This document shows positions 1-8,776 of a stretch of DNA of 48,179 nt, piece after piece. The translations under genes were made by a program, and so were the position numbers. The stretch spans positions 1 to 48,179 of the forward strand of contig JANYKA010000047.1 in NCBI GenBank assembly GCA_025358315.1. The letters are read 5' to 3'. Under the pieces are notes generated by a model. It saw only the letters and a list, made by a program, of their open reading frames with translations, was not told the origin of the DNA and made no database searches. This DNA is from Gemmatimonadota bacterium (GTDB lineage Bacteria > Gemmatimonadota > Gemmatimonadetes > Gemmatimonadales > Gemmatimonadaceae). Each line of letters begins with the position of its first letter. Position 1 is the stretch's first letter.

Positions 1-30
1 TGACGCTATCGCTGCGCCCGTCAGTGGTGC

Positions 31-1956
31 TCAAGATGTAGCGACGCCGTCGACGTCCGTCGGCCGAACAGATCGCAGACGCTCAATCTCCATCACAAGA
101 TTCTGGAGATCCGACGGACTCACGCCCGGGAGGTTCGACGCTTGGGCCAAAGTGGATGGGCGGCGCACGGCCAGTTTCTGACGTGACTCCGTTGAAAGGG
201 AACGCATGGTTTCGTATGGTGCATCAAGCGGCAGAACGAAGCTACTCATCTTCTTCAAACGATCGGCGGCTTCGCGTTCCCGTTTGAAATACCCGTCGTA
301 CTTGAGTTCCAACTCAACTGTGGTCAATGCGTCCGGTGGTAGATCGACGCGAATCCCAGCCGCGGAAAAGAGAGCGGTGAGCGTGACCCCTTGCCGCTTG
401 GCGAGTTCAGCGACACGCACAGAGTGGACCAATGGAGCGGTTCCGGACGGCGCGAGCAACGCCGCAACCTGTTCTGGTCGCACGCTGGTTTCACGAGCTA
501 ATGTGTGTGCCCGATCTTCGGCGGCGATGCGCGCATCATGCACACGCCGCTCCGAACCAGAGTACAATCCCATCGCTTCTGCAATCGGCCCGAGGCGGCG
601 AAGCGCATTGTCTTGACGAACAGTTAGGCGGAACTCGGAGCGCGATGTGAACAAACGATAGGGTTCATCCACGCCACGGGTGACGAGATCATCGATGAGT
701 ACGCCGATGTATGACGTTTCCCTACCGAGTACGATTGCTTCACGATCCACAGATCGTCGCGCCGCATTGATACCGGCGACGACGCCCTGAGCGCCCGCTT
801 CTTCATACCCGGTAGTTCCGTTGATCTGGCCGGCAAAAAACAAACCCTGGATCGCGCGGACTTCAAGCGACGCGAAAAGCTGCGTCGGTGGATAGTAGTC
901 ATACTCAATCGCGTAACCGGATCGGGTCATCTCGGCGCGCTCGAGTCCGGGCACCGAATGCAGCATTTCGAGTTGAACGGCGACCGGCAGCGATGTGGAA
1001 AGGCCGTTCACATACAGCTCACTGGTGTCGAGTCCTTCGGGTTCCAGGAATACCTGATGTCGTTCCGCGTTCGGGAACCGGACAATCTTGTCTTCGATTG
1101 ACGGACAATAGCGGGGTCCGCGAGCGCCAATTGCGCCCCCATACATTGCAGACTCATTGATATGATCAGCTACAATCCGCTTGGTCGGTTCGCCGGCGAA
1201 GGTTATCCAGCAAGGCAGCTGTTCGTTGTGCCGATGCGGAGCGAACACAGACCATGAATATTGAAAATCGGCAAGCTCACTTTCCTGTCGCTCAAGCGCG
1301 GAGAAGTTCACGCTACGACCATCAATCCTCGGCGGTGTGCCCGTCTTGAACCGCTCAACCGTGAGGCCGACGTCTGCCAATTGCTCTGCGAGGTGAGTCG
1401 TGGCCGCTTCGCCGGCTCGCCCACCGGTAACTTGCGTGTCGGTACCAATATGAATGCGGCCATGCAAGAACGTGCCGGTGGTGATGACCACGGACCGCGC
1501 ACCAAAGCGACGTCCCTCCATAGTCTCGACACCCGCAACGCGCGCGTCGCCAGGTGCGAACAACAACCGGCGCACCGTGCCCTGCACGATAGAGATTCCA
1601 GGATGCGCTTCGATTAACTGCCGGACAGCTCTTCGATAGAGTCCACGATCACATTGCGCGCGCGGCGCCCAAACGGCTGGACCCTTACCGCGGTTCAGCA
1701 TCCGAAACTGAATAGTTGCCAAATCTGTTGCCCGGCCCATGATGCCGCCGAGTGCGTCTACCTCACGGACGACCGTTCCCTTGGCAACCCCGCCAATGGC
1801 CGGGTTACACGACATTTGGCCGATCGTGTCAATCACGCTAGTGACAAGCGCGACGCGCGCGCCCGAACGGGCGGCGGTGACGGCGGCTTCCGTGCCCCCG
1901 TGACCGCCCCCGACGACAATGACGTCGTATATGGCTTCGACCCTTGCTTCTGTCAT
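31..1956 (-). CDS. mnmG: tRNA uridine-5-carboxymethylaminomethyl(34) synthesis enzyme MnmG (GidA)
   Basis: MnmG works with MnmE to install the cmnm5/nm5 group on wobble U34 of several tRNAs; it is a cytoplasmic FAD and NADH enzyme. The N-terminus carries the dinucleotide-binding motif VVGGGHGGTEAA, followed by the family block SCNPAIGGVAKG, and later FKTGTPPRID and GYEEAGAQG. The C-terminal helical domain is complete, ending with the conserved LPGVSPSDLQNL region. Length (641 aa) fits the family. The reading frame opens ten codons further upstream, but the ATG at 1954-1956 (MTEARVEAIYD) puts the FAD motif at the usual distance from the N-terminus. The gene is divergent from a small unknown gene. 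The first 30 bases of the window lie beyond its stop and are too short to interpret. Confidence 0.95.
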   Translation of the reverse strand: MTEARVEAIYDVIVVGGGHGGTEAAVTAARSGARVALVTSVIDTIGQMSCNPAIGGVAKGTVVREVDALGGIMGRATDLATIQFRMLNRGKGPAVWAPRAQCDRGLYRRAVRQLIEAHPGISIVQGTVRRLLFAPGDARVAGVETMEGRRFGARSVVITTGTFLHGRIHIGTDTQVTGGRAGEAATTHLAEQLADVGLTVERFKTGTPPRIDGRSVNFSALERQESELADFQYSWSVFAPHRHNEQLPCWITFAGEPTKRIVADHINESAMYGGAIGARGPRYCPSIEDKIVRFPNAERHQVFLEPEGLDTSELYVNGLSTSLPVAVQLEMLHSVPGLERAEMTRSGYAIEYDYYPPTQLFASLEVRAIQGLFFAGQINGTTGYEEAGAQGVVAGINAARRSVDREAIVLGRETSYIGVLIDDLVTRGVDEPYRLFTSRSEFRLTVRQDNALRRLGPIAEAMGLYSGSERRVHDARIAAEDRAHTLARETSVRPEQVAALLAPSGTAPLVHSVRVAELAKRQGVTLTALFSAAGIRVDLPPDALTTVELELKYDGYFKREREAADRLKKMSSFVLPLDAPYETMRSLSTESRQKLAVRRPSTLAQASNLPGVSPSDLQNLVMEIERLRSVRPTDVDGVATS

Positions 1957-1973
1957 TGGCCGAAAGCTATCCT
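1944..1973 (+). promoter_or_regulatory. candidate sigma70-type promoter with very short leader
   Basis: TTGCTT (1944-1949), an 18-nt spacer, then TATCCT (1968-1973), only 6 nt before the ATG at 1980. The match to consensus is moderate. If used, transcription would begin about at the start codon. It lies inside the first codons of mnmG on the other strand. Confidence 0.3.
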
Positions 1974-1979
1974 GCCACC

Positions 1980-2264
1980 ATGCCACTCACACTCACGCCG
2001 GGCGCTCCAACGCTATTGGTCAGGAAGGAAGCGTTCGAGGGGGCGGGCTTTACCCGCACTCAAATCGATACTTCCCTCAATCTTACTGACGAGGAATTCC
2101 GGGTCGAAGGCGAACTTATTGCTATCGGGCCGATTTACAATGACGAAGGCCTCGGCATGTTGCTCGAGGCCTTCGAAAACAGCGGACTTCGGCACTTCGA
2201 CGACTTCTTTGAAATGACCGGCAATTGGCCGGAATGGCTCTCGGTATACTTTATGGCGCGATAA
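1980..2264 (+). CDS. small conserved-looking protein of unknown function (94 aa)
   Basis: I do not recognise a family. The 94-residue product begins MPLTLTPGAP, is acidic, has no signal peptide or membrane segment, and ends NWPEWLSVYFMAR. The middle (FRVEGELIAIGPIYNDEGLGMLLEAF) has alternating strand/helix character. The ATG at 1980 is preferred over the longer frame from 1944 because the extension would run over the start of mnmG and resembles the antisense of that gene. The gene is divergent from mnmG (23 bp between the starts) and convergent with the dienelactone-hydrolase gene, with 5 bp between the stops. That it is coding is supported by position in an otherwise empty gap and by ordinary amino-acid composition. 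Confidence 0.65.
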   Translation: MPLTLTPGAPTLLVRKEAFEGAGFTRTQIDTSLNLTDEEFRVEGELIAIGPIYNDEGLGMLLEAFENSGLRHFDDFFEMTGNWPEWLSVYFMAR

Positions 2265-2269
2265 ACGGC

Positions 2270-3286
2270 CTATTTCGCCCCAAGATTCTTCTTGAGGAAC
2301 GATATCGTCAGGGGCCAGCCGTCTTTGGTTGCGGCGATATTCGCGGCTTCTTCGGCAGTATCGCGAGTGGCTTTCGGGTCGTCCTGAGCGCGAAGGAAAC
2401 CGTGAGTGGCGCCATCGTAGTTTTTCCCGACGTAGCTCTTCCCCATTGCTTTCATAAGGGAATCGAGCTGTGGCATCGCCGCGCCGATCCGAGCGTCTTT
2501 AGATCCGCTGAGGAGCATCATTGGCACCCTAATCTTCGACAGTGAGTCAACATTGACTGTCGTCGGTGTTGCGGTGGTCGTAGCGGTAGCAGGCGCTCCT
2601 CCACTCGTATACGGAAATCCATAGAATGCGACGCCACCAGAGAAGCCCTTTACGCCACCATTGATGGCGTGCATGAAGGTCGTCTGGCCGCCCCAGCAGT
2701 ATCCAATCACCGCGTATTTTTGCTGGGCGGAGGGCAGCATCATTGCATAGTTTGCTGCGGCCGTGATGGCGCGGTTGCGCTCTTCGGCATTTACCCCGCG
2801 GATGATCTTTGTTGCGGAGTCACCGCGCAGTTCCTCGCTCGTGGGGCCACCGCGGACACGCGACAGAAAATCGGGTGCGATGGCAATAAAGCCTTCGGCC
2901 GCGACCTGATCGGCCACGCCGCGAACCCACGTGGAAAGACCAAAAATTTCATGCACCACGACTACTACAGGTGCCTTGATGCGAGCCGACGGATAGACAA
3001 CCCAAGCCATCAGCGAGTCCTTTGAACCCGGCTCCCACGCAATTTTTACCCATTCGGCGTGGCGCGGACTGGCCTTCAAACGCGCCGCGGCGTTAATGGC
3101 GCTCGCCGGAAGCCCGAGCGCTCCTTGATCATGCTTGTTAGTTGCAGAAAGTGCTGGTGGGCGCGTATCAGCAGCGCTCATATGCGTCATATGGTCGTCC
3201 ACGGAGGACGGTTGTGACGGCTGCCAGCGTTGGAAAGTGCAGGCCGAAAGCAGAAGGCTGACACAAATTAACGGGCGACGCGACAT
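2270..3286 (-). CDS. dienelactone-hydrolase family lipoprotein
   Basis: This is an alpha/beta hydrolase of the DLH family (338 aa). The N-terminus has a lipoprotein-type signal with a lipobox ending LLLSAC, followed by a roughly 60-residue low-complexity linker, so the enzyme is probably anchored in the periplasm. The hydrolase core begins near residue 80. Visible elements are VVVHEIFG with the DLH glutamate, the nucleophile elbow GYCWGG with catalytic Cys, SGSKDARIG with the acid Asp, and GATHGFLR with the His. Family members hydrolyse lactones or esters; the substrate cannot be read here. The ATG at 3284-3286 directly precedes the signal sequence. Upstream lies a 222-bp AT-rich spacer that should contain its promoter. 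Confidence 0.85.
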   Translation of the reverse strand: MSRRPLICVSLLLSACTFQRWQPSQPSSVDDHMTHMSAADTRPPALSATNKHDQGALGLPASAINAAARLKASPRHAEWVKIAWEPGSKDSLMAWVVYPSARIKAPVVVVVHEIFGLSTWVRGVADQVAAEGFIAIAPDFLSRVRGGPTSEELRGDSATKIIRGVNAEERNRAITAAANYAMMLPSAQQKYAVIGYCWGGQTTFMHAINGGVKGFSGGVAFYGFPYTSGGAPATATTTATPTTVNVDSLSKIRVPMMLLSGSKDARIGAAMPQLDSLMKAMGKSYVGKNYDGATHGFLRAQDDPKATRDTAEEAANIAATKDGWPLTISFLKKNLGAK

Positions 3287-3445
3287 CTACCGAACCTCGA
3301 CTGAAATGGGTGCACGGAAAAGATATGTTCACCTGTAAACTATTGCGAGCATAGAATCGGCACTTCGTCGAATGAGCCGTCCTAATTTGGCTGGGGTATT
3401 TGACGTTCGAGGGTGTGGGTTAAAAACTACTTTAAGGCAACTTCA

Positions 3446-3485
3446 ATGGCACTACTATTATAAAAATGGCATCACTATAGCAACA
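3446..3485. repeat. short imperfect direct repeat in AT-rich spacer
   Basis: The motifs ATGGCACTACTAT and ATGGCATCACTAT start at 3446 and 3466, exactly 20 bp apart (about two helical turns). Both lie in the AT-rich 222-bp gap upstream of the DLH gene. The phasing would suit a DNA-binding protein, but no binding has been shown. Confidence 0.35.
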
Positions 3486-3508
3486 TTATAAAATCATAAG
3501 CAAGCCAC

Positions 3509-4483
3509 TTATGTCGATAACCAAGCAATTGCACGTTTTTCAGCATAATAATTTTGGGCCCACGGCTGTCCCTCTACAAAACCTACGTGGCCTCCACGTT
3601 CGCTGAACTCAAGAAAGAGACGCGGATTCGCACGCGCGATATCGCGAACGCGCTCGAGCACGCGTTTCGGCAAAAATGGATCGTCCCATGCACTCAACAG
3701 CAGTGTATCGATCTGAATCCGGTCGATGAATCCAATTGAACTCGATTTCGTGTAGTAATCGTGGGCGTCAGCAAATCCGTGCACCGGGCCGGAAACCAGA
3801 TTATCGAAATCGCGAAAGGTACGCGTACCCATCAGTTTCTCACGATCACACAGGTCGGGGTAGCGTTCCATCTTCTGCAGAGTTTTTTTGCGCAGAGTTT
3901 GGAGGAAGTGCCGCACATACACGCGCGAGAATCCGTGTTCCATAAACACCGACCCTTCTTCCAGGTCGAATGGCACGCTGATGGCCGCTGCTCGCTTGAC
4001 TTGGGGCGGCAAATTCGTCGCCTGTTCACCAAGCCATTTCAACACGACGTTTCCCCCCAGGGAAACACCGCAGATCAGTAAATGCAGATCCGGATGGGCG
4101 CGAATCAGCCCACGAACAATGAAATCGATGTCCGTGGTCTCTCCCGAGTGGTACAATCGCTGTGCGCTGTTTAGTTCTCCGTCGCACGAGCGAAACATCA
4201 TCAGGTCGCCGCTCCACCCGCGTGAGCGGGCCTCGGCCAGCATTCCGTGCGCATACTTGGCATTTATTTTTCCCTCGAGGCCATGGAGAATCAATAAATG
4301 TGGAACACCCGGGCGAATGACGCCCATCCGAGCGAGGGAAATGTGATCCCCATCCGGGGTGAGGGCCCGCTCCACCCGGTCGTGCACAGTAGGCTGCCAA
4401 CGGCCGAATTTCCCCCAGATCGTTGGAAGGTGCGGGCCCGGCAGCCACCATGCGGGGCGGAATGTTGATTTCAGCTCTGCCAT
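3509..4483 (-). CDS. YheT-family alpha/beta hydrolase
   Basis: The 324-aa product matches the YheT/ABHD1-3-like hydrolases. It has the characteristic opening FRPAWWLPGPHLPTIWGKF, the oxyanion segment ILHGLEGK, the nucleophile elbow CGVSLGGNVVLKWLG, an acid region LSAWDDPFLP, and the terminal histidine in ERGGHVGF. These proteins act as esterases or lipases on membrane-associated substrates; the exact substrate is unknown. No signal peptide is seen. The ATG at 4481-4483 gives the full family N-terminus. The gene is divergent from the ArsC-like/TerC pair across 89 bp. Confidence 0.88.
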   Translation of the reverse strand: MAELKSTFRPAWWLPGPHLPTIWGKFGRWQPTVHDRVERALTPDGDHISLARMGVIRPGVPHLLILHGLEGKINAKYAHGMLAEARSRGWSGDLMMFRSCDGELNSAQRLYHSGETTDIDFIVRGLIRAHPDLHLLICGVSLGGNVVLKWLGEQATNLPPQVKRAAAISVPFDLEEGSVFMEHGFSRVYVRHFLQTLRKKTLQKMERYPDLCDREKLMGTRTFRDFDNLVSGPVHGFADAHDYYTKSSSIGFIDRIQIDTLLLSAWDDPFLPKRVLERVRDIARANPRLFLEFSERGGHVGFVEGQPWAQNYYAEKRAIAWLST

Positions 4484-4529
4484 GATTGGATCAATTCGAG
4501 TCGGAGCGACAGCATTTCAACGCCTAGAA

Positions 4530-4559
4530 TCGGCACAAGCGGGGACGCGATCATATAAT
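4530..4559 (+). promoter_or_regulatory. candidate promoter of the arsC-like/terC pair
   Basis: A perfect -10 box TATAAT (4554-4559) is preceded after 18 nt by TCGGCA (4530-4535), a 4/6 match to the -35 consensus. The predicted transcription start is about 4566, leaving roughly 7 nt before the ATG at 4573. Confidence 0.55.
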
Positions 4560-4572
4560 AGTATGCGACCCA

Positions 4573-4956
4573 ATGTATCCGACCTCAGACCGCCCAGCCG
4601 TGGAAGTCCAGATTTTCGGCACCAACAAGAGTTCTGACACCAAGAAAGCGCTCAGATTTTTCAGTGAGCGCCGGATCAAAGTGCATTTTGTGGATTTTAA
4701 TGATAGGCCCCCCAGTAAGGGTGAACTGCAGCGCTTCTCACAGAAATTTGGTGTGACAGCCCTCATAGATAAATCGGCAAGACGATACGTAGATCTTGGG
4801 TTGGGCGCCGTGCGCTATGATGACAGCCGCTGGCTCGAGAAGCTGACCGAGGAACCGTTCGTGCTACAGCAGCCTCTCGTTCGATGGCAGCACAAGGTCA
4901 CAATTGGATTGGCCGCCGCCGAATGGAAAACGTGGGTTGAGGCTTCGAAGGCATGA
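4573..4956 (+). CDS. ArsC/Spx-fold protein lacking the catalytic cysteine
   Basis: This 127-residue protein has the ArsC/YffB/Spx thioredoxin-like fold. A strand-turn motif (IFGTNKSSDTKKALRFF) starts at about residue 13, followed by VHFVDFNDRPPSKGELQRF and the ARRYVDLGLG segment. In YffB and ArsC the loop reads like KNCDT or CSTC with a nucleophilic Cys. Here the corresponding position is Ser (KSSDT), and no cysteine is visible elsewhere. Arsenate reduction by the usual thiol chemistry is therefore unlikely; a binding or regulatory role is inference. Its stop overlaps the start of the TerC gene (ATGA, 4953-4956), so the two are probably translated together. Confidence 0.75.
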   Translation: MYPTSDRPAVEVQIFGTNKSSDTKKALRFFSERRIKVHFVDFNDRPPSKGELQRFSQKFGVTALIDKSARRYVDLGLGAVRYDDSRWLEKLTEEPFVLQQPLVRWQHKVTIGLAAAEWKTWVEASKA

Positions 4957-5945
4957 TACTGCCGTGGGCGGGATTTCTTGCGCTTGTCTTGCTCTTGCTC
5001 GCGCTTGATCTGGGTGTGTTTAACAAGAAAGCACACGCGCCATCGATCAAAGAAGCGCTGGGCTTCGCCGCTTTCACGGTGGCCTTGGCACTGGGCTTCG
5101 CAGGGTTTGTGTACGTTGCGTACCAAAGTCATTGGCAGGGACTCGGCACCGCTGTGGACGCGGTCGATCATCAGGTTAATGGCGGGCGTCTTGCCGCCGT
5201 GAAGTTTCTGACAGGTTACGTGATCGAGTTGAGTTTGTCGATGGACAATGTGTTCATGATCGCTCTGATTTTCCAACACGTGAAGGTGCCGCCCGCGTTG
5301 CAGCACCGCGTATTGTTTTGGGGAATTCTTGGCGCCCTGGCCATGCGCGGGGCGATGATCGGGGCCGGCGCTGCCCTCGTGGCACGGTATCACTGGATTC
5401 TGCTATTGTTTGGTGCGTTTCTCGTGTTCACGGCAGTGAAGATGTTGCTCGCGCGCGAAAAAGAAAAAACACCGAACGACGCTTTTATCGTCCGATGGCT
5501 CAATAAACATTTCCGGGTGACCAAGGAGTTTCACGGGACGAAATTTCAAATCGTCCAAAAAGGAAAACGCTATTTCACGCCATTGGTTGTCGCGCTGGTG
5601 CTGGTCGAAAGTACAGATCTGCTGTTCGCGGTGGATAGTATCCCTGCGATATTCGCGATCACGACGGACGCGTTTTTGGTATTCACGTCAAATGTGTTTG
5701 CGATTCTCTGTCTTCGGTCGCTGTATTTCGGATTGGCCGGCATGATCCAGCGGTTCAAGTACCTCAACGCGTCGCTGGCTGTGGTGCTCGGATTTGTCGG
5801 GGTAAAAATGCTGCTCGGCGACCGGATGCGCGATGCTCTTGGTACCAACGCGAATCTGTGGACGCTTGCCGTGATTTCCTTGATTTTAGCAACCGGCGCT
5901 GTCGCCAGCATTGTGAGCGACGCGAAGGCAACGAAGCGCAGTTAA
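4953..5945 (+). CDS. TerC/Alx-family integral membrane protein
   Basis: The 330-aa polytopic membrane protein has the TerC hallmarks: a first helix from WAGFLALVLLLLALDLGVFN, the acidic motif ELSLSMDNVFMIALIF in the membrane, and a second symmetric motif VLVESTDLLFAVDSIPAIFAI. Alx/MntP-like relatives export Mn2+ or respond to alkaline pH; other members are linked to tellurite resistance and to metal loading of exoenzymes. The conserved aspartates in the SMDN and FAVDSIPA motifs are present. It follows the ArsC-like gene with a 4-nt overlap, implying co-translation. Its tail overlaps the convergent aminopeptidase gene by 4 nt. No yybP-ykoY-like leader is seen. Confidence 0.9.
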   Translation: MILPWAGFLALVLLLLALDLGVFNKKAHAPSIKEALGFAAFTVALALGFAGFVYVAYQSHWQGLGTAVDAVDHQVNGGRLAAVKFLTGYVIELSLSMDNVFMIALIFQHVKVPPALQHRVLFWGILGALAMRGAMIGAGAALVARYHWILLLFGAFLVFTAVKMLLAREKEKTPNDAFIVRWLNKHFRVTKEFHGTKFQIVQKGKRYFTPLVVALVLVESTDLLFAVDSIPAIFAITTDAFLVFTSNVFAILCLRSLYFGLAGMIQRFKYLNASLAVVLGFVGVKMLLGDRMRDALGTNANLWTLAVISLILATGAVASIVSDAKATKRS

Positions 5946-8551
5946 TGTCGCCAGCGAGCGTTGATACGCACCGTCCGCTCAAGTTCGTCGGCGTTTTGCA
6001 GGACCTTCTGACGCAGGTCTTTGGGAAGGGCAGGATGGTCCGCGAGGAACCGGTGAACAATCTGCAAGGCCGCGTCACTTCCCTGGCCGCCGAGAAACGC
6101 ACCGAGCCAGCTGCCCAGAAAGAAAATCCGACGGTTTGCCTGAATGTAAGGAAGTGAGTCCAGTGCAGCGCGAAGGAATGGTAGGGTAAGCGCTTGATGC
6201 TCGACGGCGTTGAAGGTTCCCAAGCTCCCTGATGCCCACTCCTCATTGAGATTCTTGTCGGCAAAGTAGCGGGTGAAATACTCATGCTTTATCGTCGCTG
6301 ATGGGCGAGCTGCACCGGCGATGAATGCGCGTCGTCGTCCATCGGGTGTGGTATCACGCCTCACCTGGGTTTCCAAGGCGGTTGACGCATCAGAGGCACC
6401 GACGACCAGAAGGCGATTCACAATTTCCCAACGTGTCGGATCACGCAGCGGCTCGCCGGCAATAGAATCGACGGACAGTAGCGAGTGCACTTTAGAAAGT
6501 CCGTCGATTGTTGTCGCAAGTTGAATAAATGTGTCGAGAAAACCTTTTCGAATCCCATAGGACTTTCGGGTGTCATGCGCACCGTCCCACAGTACGCGCT
6601 CGGCGACCTTGCGTATAGGATCGCGATCGACGTCCGGCAAATACGCGCGGCTCGTACGATCCAAACGGCTCAAGAGTATTGGCAAGAGTTGCTCATCACT
6701 CTCTCTGGGAAGCTCGGCGAGCACGAGTTTGGCGAATTGCGCCGGATCCATACGCGCCTCGCGGACCTGATCCCAGAGTGCACTCCAAAGCATGGCCCTC
6801 AGGAATGCATCACGGACCCGTCCGATTTCACCGGACTCCAATGTGCGGACGCTCGCACTGTCGAGTACGGTCAGAAAGTATCCGTAATCTTCGAAGTTCG
6901 GAAATACAAATGTTGGCGACGGCAATCCGCGGGCAGCGACAATGTTCGTAATTGGATTGGTGAGTTCGACCGCCAATGTGATGGGTTTCTGATCTCCATA
7001 GGCAAGCAAAATTTGAGTTTTCATCGGCCACGGTTCGGGTCCCGAAAGGTTTTGGGCCGGGTGTTGTACAAGTATGAGTTGGTCAATTTTTCCATCGCGC
7101 GACGTGATCTGCGTTTCGACCAGTGGCATACCAGGGCGAAGCATATAATTCTTGCCGAAGGCATCTAGCGGCGTGCCAGCGGCAGTACCGATAGATGAAA
7201 GCAGATCCTGCCAAGTGGCATTCGCATACGCATGAGCTGTGAGAAAGTGCTGAATTCCGGATTGAAAAGCAGGTTCGCCGACAAGGTAATTCAACTGTTT
7301 CAGCACCGATGGCGCTTTGTTGTAAACGATCGCGCCATAGGCACTCTTCGCCTGATCGAGATTGTCGAGTTCTTGCCAAAGCGGCGTGGTGCCAGTGGTT
7401 TGATCAACGCCATAGGCAGCGGGCTTATTGCCGAGATGAAAACTTTTCCATGCATCGCTAGTGGGCTCGAGGTCGTTCAGCGCCTTGGCCGCCATATAAG
7501 TAGCGAATCCTTCTTTCAGCCAGAGATCGTCAAACCACTTCATGGTGACCAGGTCACCAAACCATTGATGAGCGACTTCGTGGAGAATGGTTGAGAAGCG
7601 GCCGAGTCGGCGCGGCAGCGTCGGGTGCTCTCGGAAGATGAACCGATCTTCATTATAGAAGACGGCACCTGGGTGTTCCATTCCTCCAAACGGAAAGGCT
7701 GGCGCTAATAGGAAATCGAATTTCTCGAATGGATAGGCACGTCCGAAGTACTGCTCCATCCAGCCAATTGCCCGATGATTGAGTGCGAGCAAACTGTCGA
7801 GATCGGCCTCGCGGGCTCGCGACCGGCGTGCGTAGACGTTGATGGAGCGTCCGTTTACGACAGAACTGGCGCGGTGCCACGGTCCGGCGGCGAAGGCAAT
7901 CAGGTATGTACTTAGCGGCCTGGTCTCAGTAAATCGGGTGGTCACCCGATCGCCGGACGTGTCTGCCTTGGCGACGGATCCATTTGCGAGTACCGTCCAA
8001 TTGCGGGAAGCCGTCAGCGAAAAGGAGACTCGCGCCTTCAAATCCGGCTGATCAAAACAGGGAAAGAGTTGGTTGGCGTCGGCAGGAACGAGCAAGGTGT
8101 ACAGATAGTCGCTTCCGTCGGACGCGTCGCGGGTCTTGATGATGCTGGTGCCACTAGCCGCGATGTCGGCTACAAATTCAGCAACGACACTATTTTCACC
8201 ATTTCGCAGTAGCCGGACCGGCACTCGAATATGAGCGCCATTGAAAACGTCCGGGTTGATCTCACGGCCATTTGCAAGAACATGGGTCAGGCGGCGCCCG
8301 CGAAAATCGATGATCGCATCGCTGCCGCCGATGTGTTGAAAGTGGATTTCGACGCGTCCAAGGGCCGAATCCAGGGCGGTGACATCCAGCCAGAGATCGT
8401 AACGGACATCGCGGATGGTCTGGCTGCGTAACTTGGCGAGTTCAAGTGAGACGCCATGAGCGGTAAGTCGCGTCGGAAGTGATTGAGCAGGGAGACGAAC
8501 CCCAACCAACAAAAGGAGTAACCGAATGGAAGCGGTAGAGAGACGGCTCAC
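5942..8551 (-). CDS. exported M1-family zinc aminopeptidase
   Basis: This 869-aa gluzincin carries an N-terminal signal (SIRLLLLLVGVRLPAQS). The substrate-recognition motif is GGMEHPG near residue 290, a variant of GAMEN. The zinc site HEVAHQWFGD lies near residue 325, and the third zinc ligand Glu follows in LWLKEGFATYM. After the catalytic domain come a beta domain and an alpha-helical C-terminal domain typical of APN/ERAP-type enzymes, with an ARMDPAQFAKLV-like helical array. It would trim N-terminal residues from peptides in the periplasm or outside the cell. Translation starts at a GTG (8549-8551), chosen because it directly precedes the signal peptide. The stop overlaps that of terC by 4 nt. 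Confidence 0.93.
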   Translation of the reverse strand: MSRLSTASIRLLLLLVGVRLPAQSLPTRLTAHGVSLELAKLRSQTIRDVRYDLWLDVTALDSALGRVEIHFQHIGGSDAIIDFRGRRLTHVLANGREINPDVFNGAHIRVPVRLLRNGENSVVAEFVADIAASGTSIIKTRDASDGSDYLYTLLVPADANQLFPCFDQPDLKARVSFSLTASRNWTVLANGSVAKADTSGDRVTTRFTETRPLSTYLIAFAAGPWHRASSVVNGRSINVYARRSRAREADLDSLLALNHRAIGWMEQYFGRAYPFEKFDFLLAPAFPFGGMEHPGAVFYNEDRFIFREHPTLPRRLGRFSTILHEVAHQWFGDLVTMKWFDDLWLKEGFATYMAAKALNDLEPTSDAWKSFHLGNKPAAYGVDQTTGTTPLWQELDNLDQAKSAYGAIVYNKAPSVLKQLNYLVGEPAFQSGIQHFLTAHAYANATWQDLLSSIGTAAGTPLDAFGKNYMLRPGMPLVETQITSRDGKIDQLILVQHPAQNLSGPEPWPMKTQILLAYGDQKPITLAVELTNPITNIVAARGLPSPTFVFPNFEDYGYFLTVLDSASVRTLESGEIGRVRDAFLRAMLWSALWDQVREARMDPAQFAKLVLAELPRESDEQLLPILLSRLDRTSRAYLPDVDRDPIRKVAERVLWDGAHDTRKSYGIRKGFLDTFIQLATTIDGLSKVHSLLSVDSIAGEPLRDPTRWEIVNRLLVVGASDASTALETQVRRDTTPDGRRRAFIAGAARPSATIKHEYFTRYFADKNLNEEWASGSLGTFNAVEHQALTLPFLRAALDSLPYIQANRRIFFLGSWLGAFLGGQGSDAALQIVHRFLADHPALPKDLRQKVLQNADELERTVRINARWRH

Positions 8552-8702
8552 GACTGATATCCGGAGTTGATGGTTTGACGCGAACAGGGAACGTGCGTGA
8601 AGAGCATCAAATGAGCAACAGTCTGGTTGCAGAATACCCTGCTATTATGGTAGGTTAATTGATCTGGCGACTGATAGTTGGTTCAACTTCCTAAAAGATC
8701 TC

Positions 8703-8720
8703 GAATACTGTATAGTGTTC
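8703..8720. promoter_or_regulatory. imperfect palindrome upstream of the wHTH/NTase pair
   Basis: GAATACT-GTAT-AGTGTTC has arms that match at six of seven positions. It sits 57 bp before the wHTH gene in a strongly AT-rich spacer (about 8640-8776). This is the place expected for an autoregulatory operator of a toxin-antitoxin-like operon; binding is inferred only. Confidence 0.35.
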
Positions 8721-8776
8721 AATGACAATAGATTACGTTTGTAAAAATTCTATTTTCTAGAAATAAATAAATAATA

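Noticed and set aside
206-650. Plus-strand frames over mnmG (136 and 72 aa)
   Set aside because: They lie opposite a clear MnmG gene and have the Arg/Ser-rich composition of antisense frames.
4484-4572. yybP-ykoY Mn riboswitch before terC
   Set aside because: The gap is only 89 bp, is before the arsC-like gene, and shows no recognisable riboswitch core; the mRNA leader appears to be about 7 nt.
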